A DNA stretch of 64,000 bases from an uncultured Algibacter sp. (GTDB lineage Bacteria > Bacteroidota > Bacteroidia > Flavobacteriales > Flavobacteriaceae): NCBI GenBank assembly GCA_937958265.1, contig CALGNX010000017.1:62001-126000 (forward strand). Direction: 5' to 3'. The notes beneath the pieces are model-generated. The model had not been told where the DNA came from, made no database searches, and worked only from the letters and a program-made list of their open reading frames with translations. Numbering within the stretch: the first letter of the stretch is position 1; every line of letters starts with the position of its first letter. The translations under genes and the position numbers were made by a program. Below are positions 8,009-17,633 of this stretch, in pieces.

Positions 8009-10390
8009 TTAATGGGCAACCATCTCAAGAGACTCAACTTTATCTATTTTTTGTTTTAAAACTGTTGTTGTCTCCGAAAGCCAATTAAAGCCTTTGCTGT
8101 ATGTTTTAAATATGTTGGAATCGGTACTATCAATTACTTTTAAATACATCCACTCATTATCTAGTAACATTTGCAAATGCTTATTACTCTTTAAAATGGT
8201 TTCTACACGCTCTAAAGGCGCATTAATAATGGTAGTTAATCGTAACGGTTGGTGGTACATTTCAGTATCAGACGCTTTAAGCGATTGCAATGGCAAACCC
8301 ATTTTTAAATCACCTCCATTACCTTGCACCACGCCAAACTGTCCAGTTATATTATGTGTTATTTTAGTACCACCACCAAATTTATTATTATCAATAGTAC
8401 TAAAATAATAGTGATTATTAATCCATTGCGTAACTACCATTGGACCTCCCATAATCCCTGCTAGTGCAGCGCCTTTAGGATCTTTTTTCCAATTATAAGA
8501 ATGTAAAAAACATCGACCATCCAAATTCATACGTGATGTTAAACTTCTTGCTCCTACAATAAAAGCGGCATTTTTAGCTAACCCCCATTCAGGTCTTGTT
8601 TCACCCCAATTTTGCGATTTTTTAATTGCCAATTCCACACTTCCCGAGGCTACCTTTAAGCGTTCTGAGGTCGCTGTTTCTTGAGCCTTTTTTAAGTTCT
8701 CTTTTAGTACAGCTAATCGTGGCACGTGTGATGCTGGTACATGAGCATCGAAAATTATAATCTCATCGGTGGTTGTATTATGCTCCGCTCCCACAAAAAC
8801 TGTATCTTCAGGAATATGTATTTGGTATGTTGTTTTTAACACATCGCGTACTGCTTTATCGTTAGCCAATGTTGCTAATAACCTAGCATTATGCCTTCCT
8901 GGACTTGCAGCACAAGCACCACAATCCAAACTAGAGCCAAAAGGATTATTAGCCGTGTGGCTACCATGACCTGCAAAAATAACTAGGGGCGCAAAACTAT
9001 CCCAACCCATTAAATCAAATCCAGATTTTACAATACCTACTTTTTCGTTTAAAGTAATATCTTGTTCATTTTTATCGCCACCGTTATAAGATATAATCGG
9101 TTCGCAAAAAGACTCATAATTATGCTTATTTCTATTTTTAATTTTAAAATAAGAACTAGAAGCAAAAGATTGAGCAACTAATGATAAACCATAAAAAGCT
9201 CCCGCACCTTCAACAAAACCAAAAGAAGATGGCAACATATTTTTAAGACGTGTTAAAATATGCTTTTTAGCCTTTCCTATCTTTTTATCAGCTTTAAAAT
9301 CTGTAACTTTTTGAGTTAATACCTCACCTGGATTTTCAGTAATTTTATAAGGCGACCCCACAATTGGAGGACAAGATTTAATACTTATATCTTCTTGATA
9401 ATGTTGATAATCTGCAGCAATACCAAAAAAACCAGCATAACCATAAGTTTCATAAAACCCGGCAGCTTCAACATGACGGCGTATTAACTCAGACCGAGTA
9501 TCAATACAAAAAACAAGTTGAGCTTCGGGTAACTGACTTTTTTCAACCTTAGTAACACCTGTTATCTGATCTTGTTTTAAATCTGAAACTAATTTATTTT
9601 GAAATGTTGCTTCCCAAGCTTTTAACCATATATGCTTTAATTGTGAGATATTAACATTAGGACTAACAGTGGTATCCATTTCCAAAGGTATACCCAAGTG
9701 GTATGCTATTGTTAAACGTACTGCTAAATAATCTTCTATAGTTATAGGGAATTGTTGTTGCCAAATAGAATTGGTTGCTATTCTATGCTTAATATAGCCT
9801 GTCCAACCAGGTAGCGCTCCAATATGTGTACTAAAAATAATGTTATAATTATACACTTCTTGTTTGCTTAAAACCAACTCTAAAGCTTCAAAGCTTGTTT
9901 TAGGGAGATCTTCGACTTTAAGGTTTCCAAAGTCTTTATCATAAATCGCTAAAGCCTTCCAAGATTGGTAAAACCCTTTTTCTTTATTTGGCATTTGCCA
10001 CTCAGCTAAACCTTCATCCATAAAAGCCGCTAACCATTTAGCCATTATAACATCTAAATTAGAAGTTACTTTTTTAGGCGTTGTTAACTCCTCTTTCTGC
10101 ATAATGTTTAAATAAGCTTCGGCTGTTTGCGATAACTTATGCGCCTTTAACATGGCTTCTAAAACCGTGCAATCTATATCGTTATTATCAAAAGCTTGCT
10201 TAAAAATAGCTGCGCTAGGGTATGCATTAGACTTTAAAAAACGAGCAGCCTCTTGTACTGCATCTTCAAAAGGAAGTTTTTCATAGCCTGATAATGGGTT
10301 AGACGTTACAAAAGAATATAAAGGCCAAGTTGTACCTATGCGCTGTGAAGCAGCCTCGATGCTTATTGAAATTTGTTCTTGCTTAGTCAT
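8009..10390 (-). CDS. dabA: DabA, inorganic carbon transporter subunit (DUF2309/UPF0753)
   Basis: Forms the cytoplasmic, carbonic-anhydrase-like half of the DAB complex, which uses an ion gradient through DabB to turn CO2 into trapped bicarbonate. The protein has 793 residues. The expected zinc-site residues are visible: Cys295 and Asp297 in VFCIDTRSE, His475 in FAGHGSHT, and Cys490 in SLDCGAC. The spacings (2 and 15 residues) match the Cys/Asp/His/Cys set described for Halothiobacillus DabA, so the site looks intact. Its ATG lies 3 bases after the dabB stop, so translation is probably coupled. Confidence 0.92.
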   Translation of the reverse strand: MTKQEQISISIEAASQRIGTTWPLYSFVTSNPLSGYEKLPFEDAVQEAARFLKSNAYPSAAIFKQAFDNNDIDCTVLEAMLKAHKLSQTAEAYLNIMQKEELTTPKKVTSNLDVIMAKWLAAFMDEGLAEWQMPNKEKGFYQSWKALAIYDKDFGNLKVEDLPKTSFEALELVLSKQEVYNYNIIFSTHIGALPGWTGYIKHRIATNSIWQQQFPITIEDYLAVRLTIAYHLGIPLEMDTTVSPNVNISQLKHIWLKAWEATFQNKLVSDLKQDQITGVTKVEKSQLPEAQLVFCIDTRSELIRRHVEAAGFYETYGYAGFFGIAADYQHYQEDISIKSCPPIVGSPYKITENPGEVLTQKVTDFKADKKIGKAKKHILTRLKNMLPSSFGFVEGAGAFYGLSLVAQSFASSSYFKIKNRNKHNYESFCEPIISYNGGDKNEQDITLNEKVGIVKSGFDLMGWDSFAPLVIFAGHGSHTANNPFGSSLDCGACAASPGRHNARLLATLANDKAVRDVLKTTYQIHIPEDTVFVGAEHNTTTDEIIIFDAHVPASHVPRLAVLKENLKKAQETATSERLKVASGSVELAIKKSQNWGETRPEWGLAKNAAFIVGARSLTSRMNLDGRCFLHSYNWKKDPKGAALAGIMGGPMVVTQWINNHYYFSTIDNNKFGGGTKITHNITGQFGVVQGNGGDLKMGLPLQSLKASDTEMYHQPLRLTTIINAPLERVETILKSNKHLQMLLDNEWMYLKVIDSTDSNIFKTYSKGFNWLSETTTVLKQKIDKVESLEMVAH

Positions 10391-10393
10391 AAC

Positions 10394-11842
10394 TTATTTT
10401 GATTTAAAATAAACAATAGATTTACTAACAGGTTGTGAAATATTCATGAGTTTTACATACAACCAAGGTACTTTCCTATAAACACCCGATAGCATAATAT
10501 AAAAAGCAATTAAGAAAACAATACCAAAAACAACATGTATTGCCGTAAGAGTAATAGGTACGTTTACCATTGGCATATCTTGCATAAGCACAGTAACGCC
10601 GTTATATATTAGAGCATAAACGCCTATTCCTGCTATAATTAATAATGGTGTTATAAGAAGCTTTTGCGTAGCACCCAAGGCACCTTGGTTTAATACGTTA
10701 TATACCACCTGCCCCACTGTAATAGCAACAATAAAAGTTAAAAACAAACCACTATCTAAGCCAACGCCTTTTCCTGTAACATAACCAAAAATCAAACCAC
10801 CTAAAACTGCAGATATCGCAACAATAATAGTTTGTAATGGTTTTATTACCATAATATCTGGTTTTGTTGGTAATGAATTTTTAATTTCTTCTCCTGCTGA
10901 AAGAAATAAGAATGCTTTATAAAAACCATGAAGAATAAGATGTGTAACGGCAGCTGTGAAAAAACCAAGACCACACTGCATTACCATAAAACTCATTTGC
11001 GCAATGGTGGAACATGCTAATTTTTGCTTTACGTTTACTTGCATAAGTTTACTAAACTGAGCAATAATAGCTGTTAACCCACCAATAATAAAAATTAATA
11101 ATAACAGGTTGGCCGAAAATAGTAGGGGGGCAAATAACGCTAGTAATATGCCTGAACCATTAACAAATCCAGCATGCATTAATGCTGAGGCTGGCGTTGG
11201 CGAAGTCATGGCTGAAAGTAACCATCTATGGAATGGAAAAATAGCGCTTTGAATAATCGCAGAAACAATTAAACATAATGCTGCAACAATAGTTATCCAT
11301 TGTGGCACACCCTCTAAACTTGCTAAAATTTCATTTTTATTAAAAGAACCTGTACTGCATACCAAAAGTGCAACAGATAAAGCGAAAAAGAAAACCCCTC
11401 CTAGATAATTAAGTCTTGCAAATTTTGAAGCATGTTGAGCCTCCTTCCACTCCGAATCAATACCAATTAACTTGGCCATAATTAAGCCCATAAAAAGCCA
11501 AAAAAGAACCATTAGAACAACATGTACTGAAATAACAAACCCCATAACAGCGAATGAAAAGACTATGCAATACAAAAGGAAACTTTGCTTTCTTTTAAAA
11601 CCTTTCATGTAATTAGAAGCATACATTTGAACAATAGCACTAAAAAAAGAAACAACAGACCATAGCAGCATACTAAATCCATTAATTTGAAAATAACTGC
11701 CTAGATTCCACGTTGGAAAATTAGAAAAATTAAAAATCGTTACAGCCGTGCTACCCAAAAAAATAAGCCATGTAAATGAGATTAAAAATTGAGATAAGGC
11801 CGATTTTTTGTTTAGGCTTTCTAAATGCTTTGTAGTTGACAT
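10394..11842 (-). CDS. dabB: DabB, NuoL/MrpA-like membrane subunit of the inorganic carbon transporter
   Basis: A proton-conducting-type membrane protein of the NADH-quinone oxidoreductase subunit 5 family, with about a dozen hydrophobic segments. It carries family signatures such as SPTPASALMHAGFVNGSG and the later STIAQMSFMVMQCGLG and HLILHGFYKAFLFLSAG blocks with conserved His and Lys in membrane helices. I chose the ATG at 11842 (MSTTKHLESL). The frame stays open to a TTG at 11908, but that basic, Phe-rich leader is not typical. Directly followed by dabA, with no nuo genes nearby, which supports DabB rather than complex I. No regulator gene is adjacent. Confidence 0.88.
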   Translation of the reverse strand: MSTTKHLESLNKKSALSQFLISFTWLIFLGSTAVTIFNFSNFPTWNLGSYFQINGFSMLLWSVVSFFSAIVQMYASNYMKGFKRKQSFLLYCIVFSFAVMGFVISVHVVLMVLFWLFMGLIMAKLIGIDSEWKEAQHASKFARLNYLGGVFFFALSVALLVCSTGSFNKNEILASLEGVPQWITIVAALCLIVSAIIQSAIFPFHRWLLSAMTSPTPASALMHAGFVNGSGILLALFAPLLFSANLLLLIFIIGGLTAIIAQFSKLMQVNVKQKLACSTIAQMSFMVMQCGLGFFTAAVTHLILHGFYKAFLFLSAGEEIKNSLPTKPDIMVIKPLQTIIVAISAVLGGLIFGYVTGKGVGLDSGLFLTFIVAITVGQVVYNVLNQGALGATQKLLITPLLIIAGIGVYALIYNGVTVLMQDMPMVNVPITLTAIHVVFGIVFLIAFYIMLSGVYRKVPWLYVKLMNISQPVSKSIVYFKSK

Positions 11843-12013
11843 AAATGAAAATCGTTTTATTTTGTAAAATTTGAAATTTTGAAATTTGGCCATTAAAAAC
11901 CTGTACAAATGTTAAAAAACCATTTCATTTATTTTTATTTATATATTAAATATTAATCATAAATACAATTTATAAATCAACACAACCCCTTACCGTTGCT
12001 AAGATTGCACAAA

Positions 12014-12043
12014 AAAAAAGGACACTAATTAGTGTCCTTTTTT
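12014..12043 (-). terminator. Terminator of the bat operon
   Basis: A perfect 18 bp palindrome, GGACACTAATTAGTGTCC (12020-12037), flanked by A6 and T6 that extend the stem. It lies about 20 bases after the batE stop and separates bat from dab. Confidence 0.85.
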
Positions 12044-12063
12044 GTTTAATTTTAATCTAAATT

Positions 12064-12822
12064 TTAAAAATCCTTTAAAATTTTCAAATCCTTAGCTATT
12101 ATCCAACCTACTTTACCATCAGTTAGTTCTATTTTTTTCCAATCTTCTACGGTATCTATAACCTGAACTTTGGTGCCCTCGTGCAGGTTAAAAGACACCT
12201 CACTGCGCAAATTAGGTTCTGTTTTAATTTTAGATTCTTGTGCAAATATTATAGCAGGATTATTATTTTTATCTAAATTATACTTACAAAAAGCAAAAGC
12301 CAACGCTATAAATACGCCTAACAAAACCACATTACTTCCTATAAAAATAACACGTTTGCTAATTGTAGAATAAGCAAAATAGTAGCCTAAAAAAAGTAAA
12401 ACAAAACAAAACACAAGTACCACAGCCAATATAGCCCATGCATCAAAAGACATTTTATTACTTGTTTTATTAAGTAAATTCGAGAAACCTACATCAGGAA
12501 CCACATCAATAGCATCAATAGTCATATTATTAGCAAAAGCTATATTTCGCTTAATATCTGTATCCTTAGGGTTTAATAATAATGCCTTTTCGTAATAATA
12601 AATACTGGATGCTACATTACTAAGTTTGTAATGCGCATTGGCTAAATTAAAATACAAATCTGCCGAGTGTACATTGGTTTCTAAAATAGCGTTATAATAA
12701 TCAATGGCTTCGGTATATTTGCCTTCATTGTAAAATGTATTTGCCTTTTCAAATAATTCTTCATTTTGGGCAGTCAACCCAAAGCAGAACAAAAACGATA
12801 GTATGTAAAATATAGTCTTCAT
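12064..12822 (-). CDS. batE: BatE, TPR and SH3-domain membrane protein
   Basis: Last gene of the Bacteroides aerotolerance operon. From the ATG at 12822 it has a signal peptide (MKTIFYILSFLFCFGLTAQ), TPR repeats in the periplasm (about 20-95), two membrane helices (about 125-175), and a bacterial SH3-like domain at the C-terminus (about 190-250, with KVQVIDTVEDWKKIEL). I chose 12822 over the ATG at 12843 because it starts the signal peptide exactly and lies one base after the batD stop (TAATATG), giving tight coupling. The exact biochemical role of BatE is not established. Confidence 0.88.
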   Translation of the reverse strand: MKTIFYILSFLFCFGLTAQNEELFEKANTFYNEGKYTEAIDYYNAILETNVHSADLYFNLANAHYKLSNVASSIYYYEKALLLNPKDTDIKRNIAFANNMTIDAIDVVPDVGFSNLLNKTSNKMSFDAWAILAVVLVFCFVLLFLGYYFAYSTISKRVIFIGSNVVLLGVFIALAFAFCKYNLDKNNNPAIIFAQESKIKTEPNLRSEVSFNLHEGTKVQVIDTVEDWKKIELTDGKVGWIIAKDLKILKDF

Positions 12823-12823
12823 A

Positions 12824-14593
12824 TTAGCGGGCTTGTTTATCAATTAAAGCAATAGTTTTTGCAGCTTTATTATAATCCTCTTGCATGGCCACAATATCAA
12901 TAGGTGTGTATCGTGCTAATTCACAGCTTTCTAAAATTCCTTCAAAATCGTTTACTACTGCATTCTCTACACTTTTACCTTTTAGGAAAACACGTATTTT
13001 ATCTTTACTTAAATCGCTTGTTTCAATACGTAGTTTGGCTTTTAAATAATTATGTAAGGCCTTTTCTAGAGCGATATAAAAAGCTTCTTTTTCTCCTAAC
13101 GATTTTTTAGCGCTACTCAAATATTTACGTGCTAACTTATTGGCTTTTCTTATTTTGTTACCAGAAGCATCGGCTTCTCTATTGGCTTTCTTTTTACGTA
13201 TTAATATAGCTAATGGAATGGCCAAAAAAGGACATAATAGCAAACTCCAAAAAAGATTAGTTTTAAAAAAATATCTATCCTTTAAAGGTTTAAAATTAGT
13301 ATTTGTTTTTATGAATGCGAATTGATCACTATTTAAAACAACGGCTTGCTTACTATTAGATAACGAACTATTTCCGGGTGAAGACACAGGGACCGCAGGA
13401 CCATTAAGAACATTGATAATAATTTCATTAGAAGTTAATCTCTTATAACTTTCAGTTTTTAAATCGAAATACGAAAACGATATGCTTGGTAGCGGATATT
13501 TACCTTTAAATTGTGGAACCACAGTATACGTATCTTCAATGCTACCTCGCATACCAGATAGGTTGGTGTTCACATTTTCTTTATGTTCTGGTTCATAAAC
13601 CTCTAACGAACTTGGTAGAGTAACTTTAGGTAATTTAAATAGTTTTAAGTTACCATTACCTTTTACCCTCACTTTTAATTGAAAAGATTCTGTAGCATCA
13701 AGCTCTGTTTTTGAAGGAGATACACTTAAACGAAAGCTCCCAACAGCACCAGTAAAGTCTACCGGTTTACCAGCTTCTGGCAATGCTTTTACGTTAATTG
13801 TTTTGTTACCAGCAGAAACCGTTCTACTAACTCTTGTCATTAAAAAACTTCCAAAAATATCGCGTCGCTTAGATGGCACTCTCATTGAAAGATCCAATGT
13901 TAGTGGTTCAATATTAAGTTTTCCAGTTTTTTGAGGATACAATACCGTTTTTCTTAAAACTAAATAACGATACTCCTCGCCCTTGTAAGTACCGTTTTGC
14001 ACCTGTTGGCCTTGGGTATTTATATTCTGGCTCCAAAAATCGTTATACCGTGGTATGTCTATTTCATTCCAATTATCAACTGCTATTTTGGGCGATACAT
14101 ACAATTTATAAACAACTGTAATAGCTTCATTTAAATAAGGACTAGTTTTGGATATTTCTGCTACTAAATGAATATTTTCTGACGCTAGATAATTTGGGTC
14201 ATTTGGATCTTTTGGCTTATCAATAGCAGCCGTCACTTGAATTTTTATGGGTGTTGTTTTATATATTTCATTTTTTATATTTATAGTCGCCTGTGCTAGG
14301 GTAAAATTACCACGCTTTGTTGGCGCTAAAAAGTAGGTATATGTTTTTTTATAAGATCGTACACCATTTATCCAGGAATTACTAACCGATTGATTTGGGC
14401 CACCTATAACAGTGAAATTTGCAAAATTTGGTGGGTTAAAATTATCCCCATCTTGATTCATTTCAAAATCAATACGCAAGCGCTCGTTTACACCAAGCTT
14501 CGTTTTACTTACCTTAGCCTCAAATTTTACTTGTCCAGAAACTATACTTGAAATAAGTATAAATAATAATGTTATATGTTTAATTGAATTCAT
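12824..14593 (-). CDS. batD: BatD, aerotolerance membrane protein
   Basis: The 589 residues have a signal peptide (about 1-20), then a long periplasmic beta-rich region with repeated immunoglobulin-like domains (20-420; characteristic SWINGVRSYKKTYTYFLAP and YPQKTGKLNIEP). One membrane helix (about 440-460) leads to a cytoplasmic helical tail (465-589). This is the BatD (oxygen tolerance) architecture. In Bacteroides fragilis Bat proteins form a complex needed for aerotolerance; a chaperone or envelope-stress role has been proposed. Its C-terminal tail resembles the middle of the BatD-like gene at 17.6-19.3 kb. Confidence 0.92.
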   Translation of the reverse strand: MNSIKHITLLFILISSIVSGQVKFEAKVSKTKLGVNERLRIDFEMNQDGDNFNPPNFANFTVIGGPNQSVSNSWINGVRSYKKTYTYFLAPTKRGNFTLAQATINIKNEIYKTTPIKIQVTAAIDKPKDPNDPNYLASENIHLVAEISKTSPYLNEAITVVYKLYVSPKIAVDNWNEIDIPRYNDFWSQNINTQGQQVQNGTYKGEEYRYLVLRKTVLYPQKTGKLNIEPLTLDLSMRVPSKRRDIFGSFLMTRVSRTVSAGNKTINVKALPEAGKPVDFTGAVGSFRLSVSPSKTELDATESFQLKVRVKGNGNLKLFKLPKVTLPSSLEVYEPEHKENVNTNLSGMRGSIEDTYTVVPQFKGKYPLPSISFSYFDLKTESYKRLTSNEIIINVLNGPAVPVSSPGNSSLSNSKQAVVLNSDQFAFIKTNTNFKPLKDRYFFKTNLFWSLLLCPFLAIPLAILIRKKKANREADASGNKIRKANKLARKYLSSAKKSLGEKEAFYIALEKALHNYLKAKLRIETSDLSKDKIRVFLKGKSVENAVVNDFEGILESCELARYTPIDIVAMQEDYNKAAKTIALIDKQAR

Positions 14594-14644
14594 AAATTAA
14601 TGAGCAATGATTAACGACCACTTGAAACTGCTATAACACACTGT

Positions 14645-15493
14645 TTACCAATCTTTTTCTGTTTTTACTTTTACTCCCTTTTGTTTTTCAGCATTCATTT
14701 TGTCTTGAACTTTCTTTTCTTGATTATTCATGGCTTCTAACAAATTTTTTATTTGCTGTGGTGATAATTGTCCTTGCTGTGGTTTAGGCTGCTGCTTTTC
14801 CTTTTCCTCATCATCCTTTCCTTTATCTTCTTTTTCATCTTTAGGCTTTCCTTCGTCATCTTTTTTCTCGTCCTCCTTCTTTTCGTCGTCGCCCTTATCT
14901 TTCTTTTCGTCTTTATTGTCGCCTTCCTTGTCTTTATTATCGTCGTTTTCCTTTTTATCCTCGTTTTCTTTGTCGTCTTTATTATCCTTATCCTCCTTAT
15001 CCTTATCGTCTTTATTTTTGTCTTGCTTATCTTCTTGTTCTTTTTGCTTCTTTTTCGCTAAAGCCAAATTATAGCGTGTTTCATCATCTGTAGGATCGTT
15101 TCTTAAAGCTTGTTTATAAGCATCAACAGCTTCTGCAAATTTCTGATTTTGCATTAGCGTATTTCCTATGTTATGGTAAGCAAGATGTTTTTCTTGTTTC
15201 GTATTAGCTGCTATTGCTGCCTGTTGATGCCTGTAAAGTGCCTCCTCAAAATTCCCTTTTTTGTAATAACTATTTCCAAGATTATATGTGCCTGCCATAT
15301 TTGAAGCTTGTTTTGAAATGGCTTTTCGGTATTCCATCTCGGCAGCAACAAAATCATCTTTTTCAGCTAACGAATTTCCTTCGTAAATAAAATTATTCGC
15401 TTTTTTAAACGCCAATAGTTGAGCGTTATTGGAACTTTGAGCTACAGAAATCCAAGCCGAAAAAACTAATACAACTGTTACTAAATATTTCAT
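14645..15493 (-). CDS. batC: BatC, TPR protein with a long charged tail
   Basis: The 282 residues have a signal peptide (1-18), three or four TPR units (about 25-155, e.g. AGTYNLGNSYYKKGNFEEAL), then about 90 residues made almost only of Lys, Asp, Glu and Asn (about 157-245). It ends in a short helical segment, LSPQQIKNLLEAMNNQEKKV. TPRs suggest protein binding in the periplasm, probably to BatA, BatB or BatE. The charged tail makes the reverse strand look like a Ser/Phe-rich reading frame, which is an artefact. It lies 65 bases after batB. Confidence 0.9.
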   Translation of the reverse strand: MKYLVTVVLVFSAWISVAQSSNNAQLLAFKKANNFIYEGNSLAEKDDFVAAEMEYRKAISKQASNMAGTYNLGNSYYKKGNFEEALYRHQQAAIAANTKQEKHLAYHNIGNTLMQNQKFAEAVDAYKQALRNDPTDDETRYNLALAKKKQKEQEDKQDKNKDDKDKEDKDNKDDKENEDKKENDDNKDKEGDNKDEKKDKGDDEKKEDEKKDDEGKPKDEKEDKGKDDEEKEKQQPKPQQGQLSPQQIKNLLEAMNNQEKKVQDKMNAEKQKGVKVKTEKDW

Positions 15494-15558
15494 TTTTTTA
15501 TATCTAAAGTATAAATTCTTTACTGTTTTATCCGTTAAGGAATTTGTAAAATTACTTT

Positions 15559-16596
15559 TTAAGCGTTTTCATTAAATAAATTCATTTTTTTCAACCAAGC
15601 TGTTTTTCGTTCCAAAAGAAAAACATCTAAAAGCAAAAGGAAGATACCAAAGCCTAAAAACCATTGAAATTGATCCTTAAAATCTGCAAACTGCTTTGCT
15701 TCAAATTCTGTTTTATCCATGGTATTTAAAATTTCTCGAATATTAGCTACAACATCTTTGGTGCTATTACCATTAATGTACACACCATTAGCTTCTGTTG
15801 CGATATTCTTAAGGGTTTCTTCATTTAATTTTGTAATTACGGTTTCGCCTTGATTATCTTTTTTATAATTTAAAATTATACCATTTCTTTTCTCTGGAAT
15901 AGGCCCACCTTTTATATCGCCTACACCAATAGTAAAAATTCTAATACCCTCTTCGCTTGCTTCCTCGGCAACCTCGGCCGCTTGTTCACTATGGTCTTCA
16001 CCATCGGAGATAATTATAAGTACACGATTGGTCTGCTCTTGGTTATCAAAATATGTTTTTGCTAGTTTTATCGCTTCATCAATTGCTGTACCCTGTGAGG
16101 ACATCATATCGGTATTCATGCTTTGTAAAAACATTTTAGCAGATGCATAATCTGTTGTAATAGGAAGCTGCGGAAATGCTTTTGCTGCGTAAGCTATAAT
16201 ACCCACACGATCGCTTGCAAGATTATTTATTATTTGCGTAACTAACTGTTTAGATTTTTCTAATCGGTTTGGTGCAATATCCTCGGCCAACATACTTTTA
16301 GAAACATCTAAAGCAAAAACAATATCTACACCTTCGCGCTTTACCGTTTCTAGTTTGGATCCTACTTTAGGATTTACCAAGGCAATAACTAAGCAAACAA
16401 AAGCTATTATTAGAACTATAATTTTCAAAACCGACTTAAATACGGATCTGTTAGGGCTTAATCGCTTTAACAACTTCGTGTCTGCAAACTTTTTTTGCGT
16501 TCTATATCTCCAAAATTGAAGCAGCAAAAAAAACAAAATTATTACAGGAACACTACTTAGTGCCCAAAACCATATTTTTTCTTCTAGTTGAAACAT
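15559..16596 (-). CDS. batB: BatB, von Willebrand factor A membrane protein
   Basis: The 345 residues contain two N-terminal membrane helices (about 8-28 and 54-75), a VWA domain (about 90-300) and a C-terminal membrane helix (about 310-330). The MIDAS metal site is complete: Asp97, Ser99 and Ser101 in DVSKS, the Thr in the TAID turn, and Asp in ISDGEDH. A metal-dependent ligand interaction in the periplasm is expected. Paralogue of the upstream batA; the pair is the hallmark of Bat operons. Confidence 0.92.
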   Translation of the reverse strand: MFQLEEKIWFWALSSVPVIILFFLLLQFWRYRTQKKFADTKLLKRLSPNRSVFKSVLKIIVLIIAFVCLVIALVNPKVGSKLETVKREGVDIVFALDVSKSMLAEDIAPNRLEKSKQLVTQIINNLASDRVGIIAYAAKAFPQLPITTDYASAKMFLQSMNTDMMSSQGTAIDEAIKLAKTYFDNQEQTNRVLIIISDGEDHSEQAAEVAEEASEEGIRIFTIGVGDIKGGPIPEKRNGIILNYKKDNQGETVITKLNEETLKNIATEANGVYINGNSTKDVVANIREILNTMDKTEFEAKQFADFKDQFQWFLGFGIFLLLLDVFLLERKTAWLKKMNLFNENA

Positions 16597-16628
16597 TTTA
16601 AATGTATAGTTGTTTTTTATTTATTAGT

Positions 16629-17633
16629 TTAAACAAAACTCCTAAAAATAGTATAGCGTAAAAGCAATTCCATAAGTAATAATAGGCCGGCTAAAATAAC
16701 AAATGGTCTATATTTCTCTTGGTAATTGTAGTACTTAAACTCTTCTATTTCTGTTTTTTCAAGTTTGTTTATTTCTTCGTAAATAGCTTCAAGTTTTTTA
16801 TTATTTGTGGCTCTAAAATATTTTCCGCCGGTAACCTCTGCAATTTCTTTTAATAGTTTTTCGTCAATTTCTACTTGAATCCGAGCATATTGAAAATCGC
16901 CGTTTGCTCTTAATGCCACAGGCGATAGTGCCATACCGTTAGTACCCAACCCTATAGTATATGTTTTTATATTATACTCTACAGCCAGCTCACTTGCTAT
17001 TTTAGGGTCTATAAATCCAGAATTATTTACACCGTCGGTTAATAAAATAATAACTTTACTAGAAGCTTTACTATCTTTCAACCTGTTTACTGAAGTTGCC
17101 AATCCCATACCAATAGCAGTGCCACCTTCAATAATCGAATTGTATTGTATGCTTTGTAAAGACCGGATTACAATATTTTTATCGCTAGTAATGGGTGTTT
17201 TTGTATAACTTTCGCCGGCATATTCCACCAAACCAATTCTATCATTTGGTCTTCCTTTAATAAATTCTGCAGCTACTTTTTTAAGAGCATCTAAGCGATT
17301 AGGTGATAAATCTTTAGCCAGCATACTTGCAGAAACATCGATGGCCATAACAATATCGATACCCCTTGTGGTTTTTGTTTTTGTGGACACATCTACAGAT
17401 TGCGGTCTTGCTAATGCCAATATTAATAAAGCTAAAGCAACGATACGCAAAGCAAATAATACAGGTCTAAATTTTGGTAACAAGGATGGCGTAATTTTAA
17501 ACCCCTTTAGGCTCGACATTTTAAGCTCGGCAGTTTGGTTTTTTTGTTTAAAAATGTACCACAGCAAAGCCAATGGAAGCGTTAGTAACAGCCAAAAAAA
17601 CTCTTTATTTACAAATTCAATGCCCTCTAACAT
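16629..17633 (-). CDS. batA: BatA, von Willebrand factor A membrane protein
   Basis: The 334 residues have the same layout as BatB: membrane helices at about 12-28 and 57-76, a VWA domain at 88-300 and a C-terminal helix at about 308-326. The MIDAS residues are present (DVSAS at 99-103 and LTDGVNNSG). The ATG overlaps the stop of the preceding gene in TAATG, so the two are translationally coupled. BatA is expected to interact with BatB and to be a client of the MoxR ATPase encoded at the head of the operon. Confidence 0.92.
   Translation of the reverse strand: MLEGIEFVNKEFFWLLLTLPLALLWYIFKQKNQTAELKMSSLKGFKITPSLLPKFRPVLFALRIVALALLILALARPQSVDVSTKTKTTRGIDIVMAIDVSASMLAKDLSPNRLDALKKVAAEFIKGRPNDRIGLVEYAGESYTKTPITSDKNIVIRSLQSIQYNSIIEGGTAIGMGLATSVNRLKDSKASSKVIILLTDGVNNSGFIDPKIASELAVEYNIKTYTIGLGTNGMALSPVALRANGDFQYARIQVEIDEKLLKEIAEVTGGKYFRATNNKKLEAIYEEINKLEKTEIEEFKYYNYQEKYRPFVILAGLLLLMELLLRYTIFRSFV

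Noticed and set aside
10394-11842. DabB as a complex I subunit (NuoL)
   Set aside because: No other nuo genes are adjacent and dabA follows at once.
14730-15074. Ser/Phe-rich open frames antisense to batC
   Set aside because: They are the mirror of the charged Lys/Asp/Glu tail of BatC; composition is extreme and no start signal or family fits.
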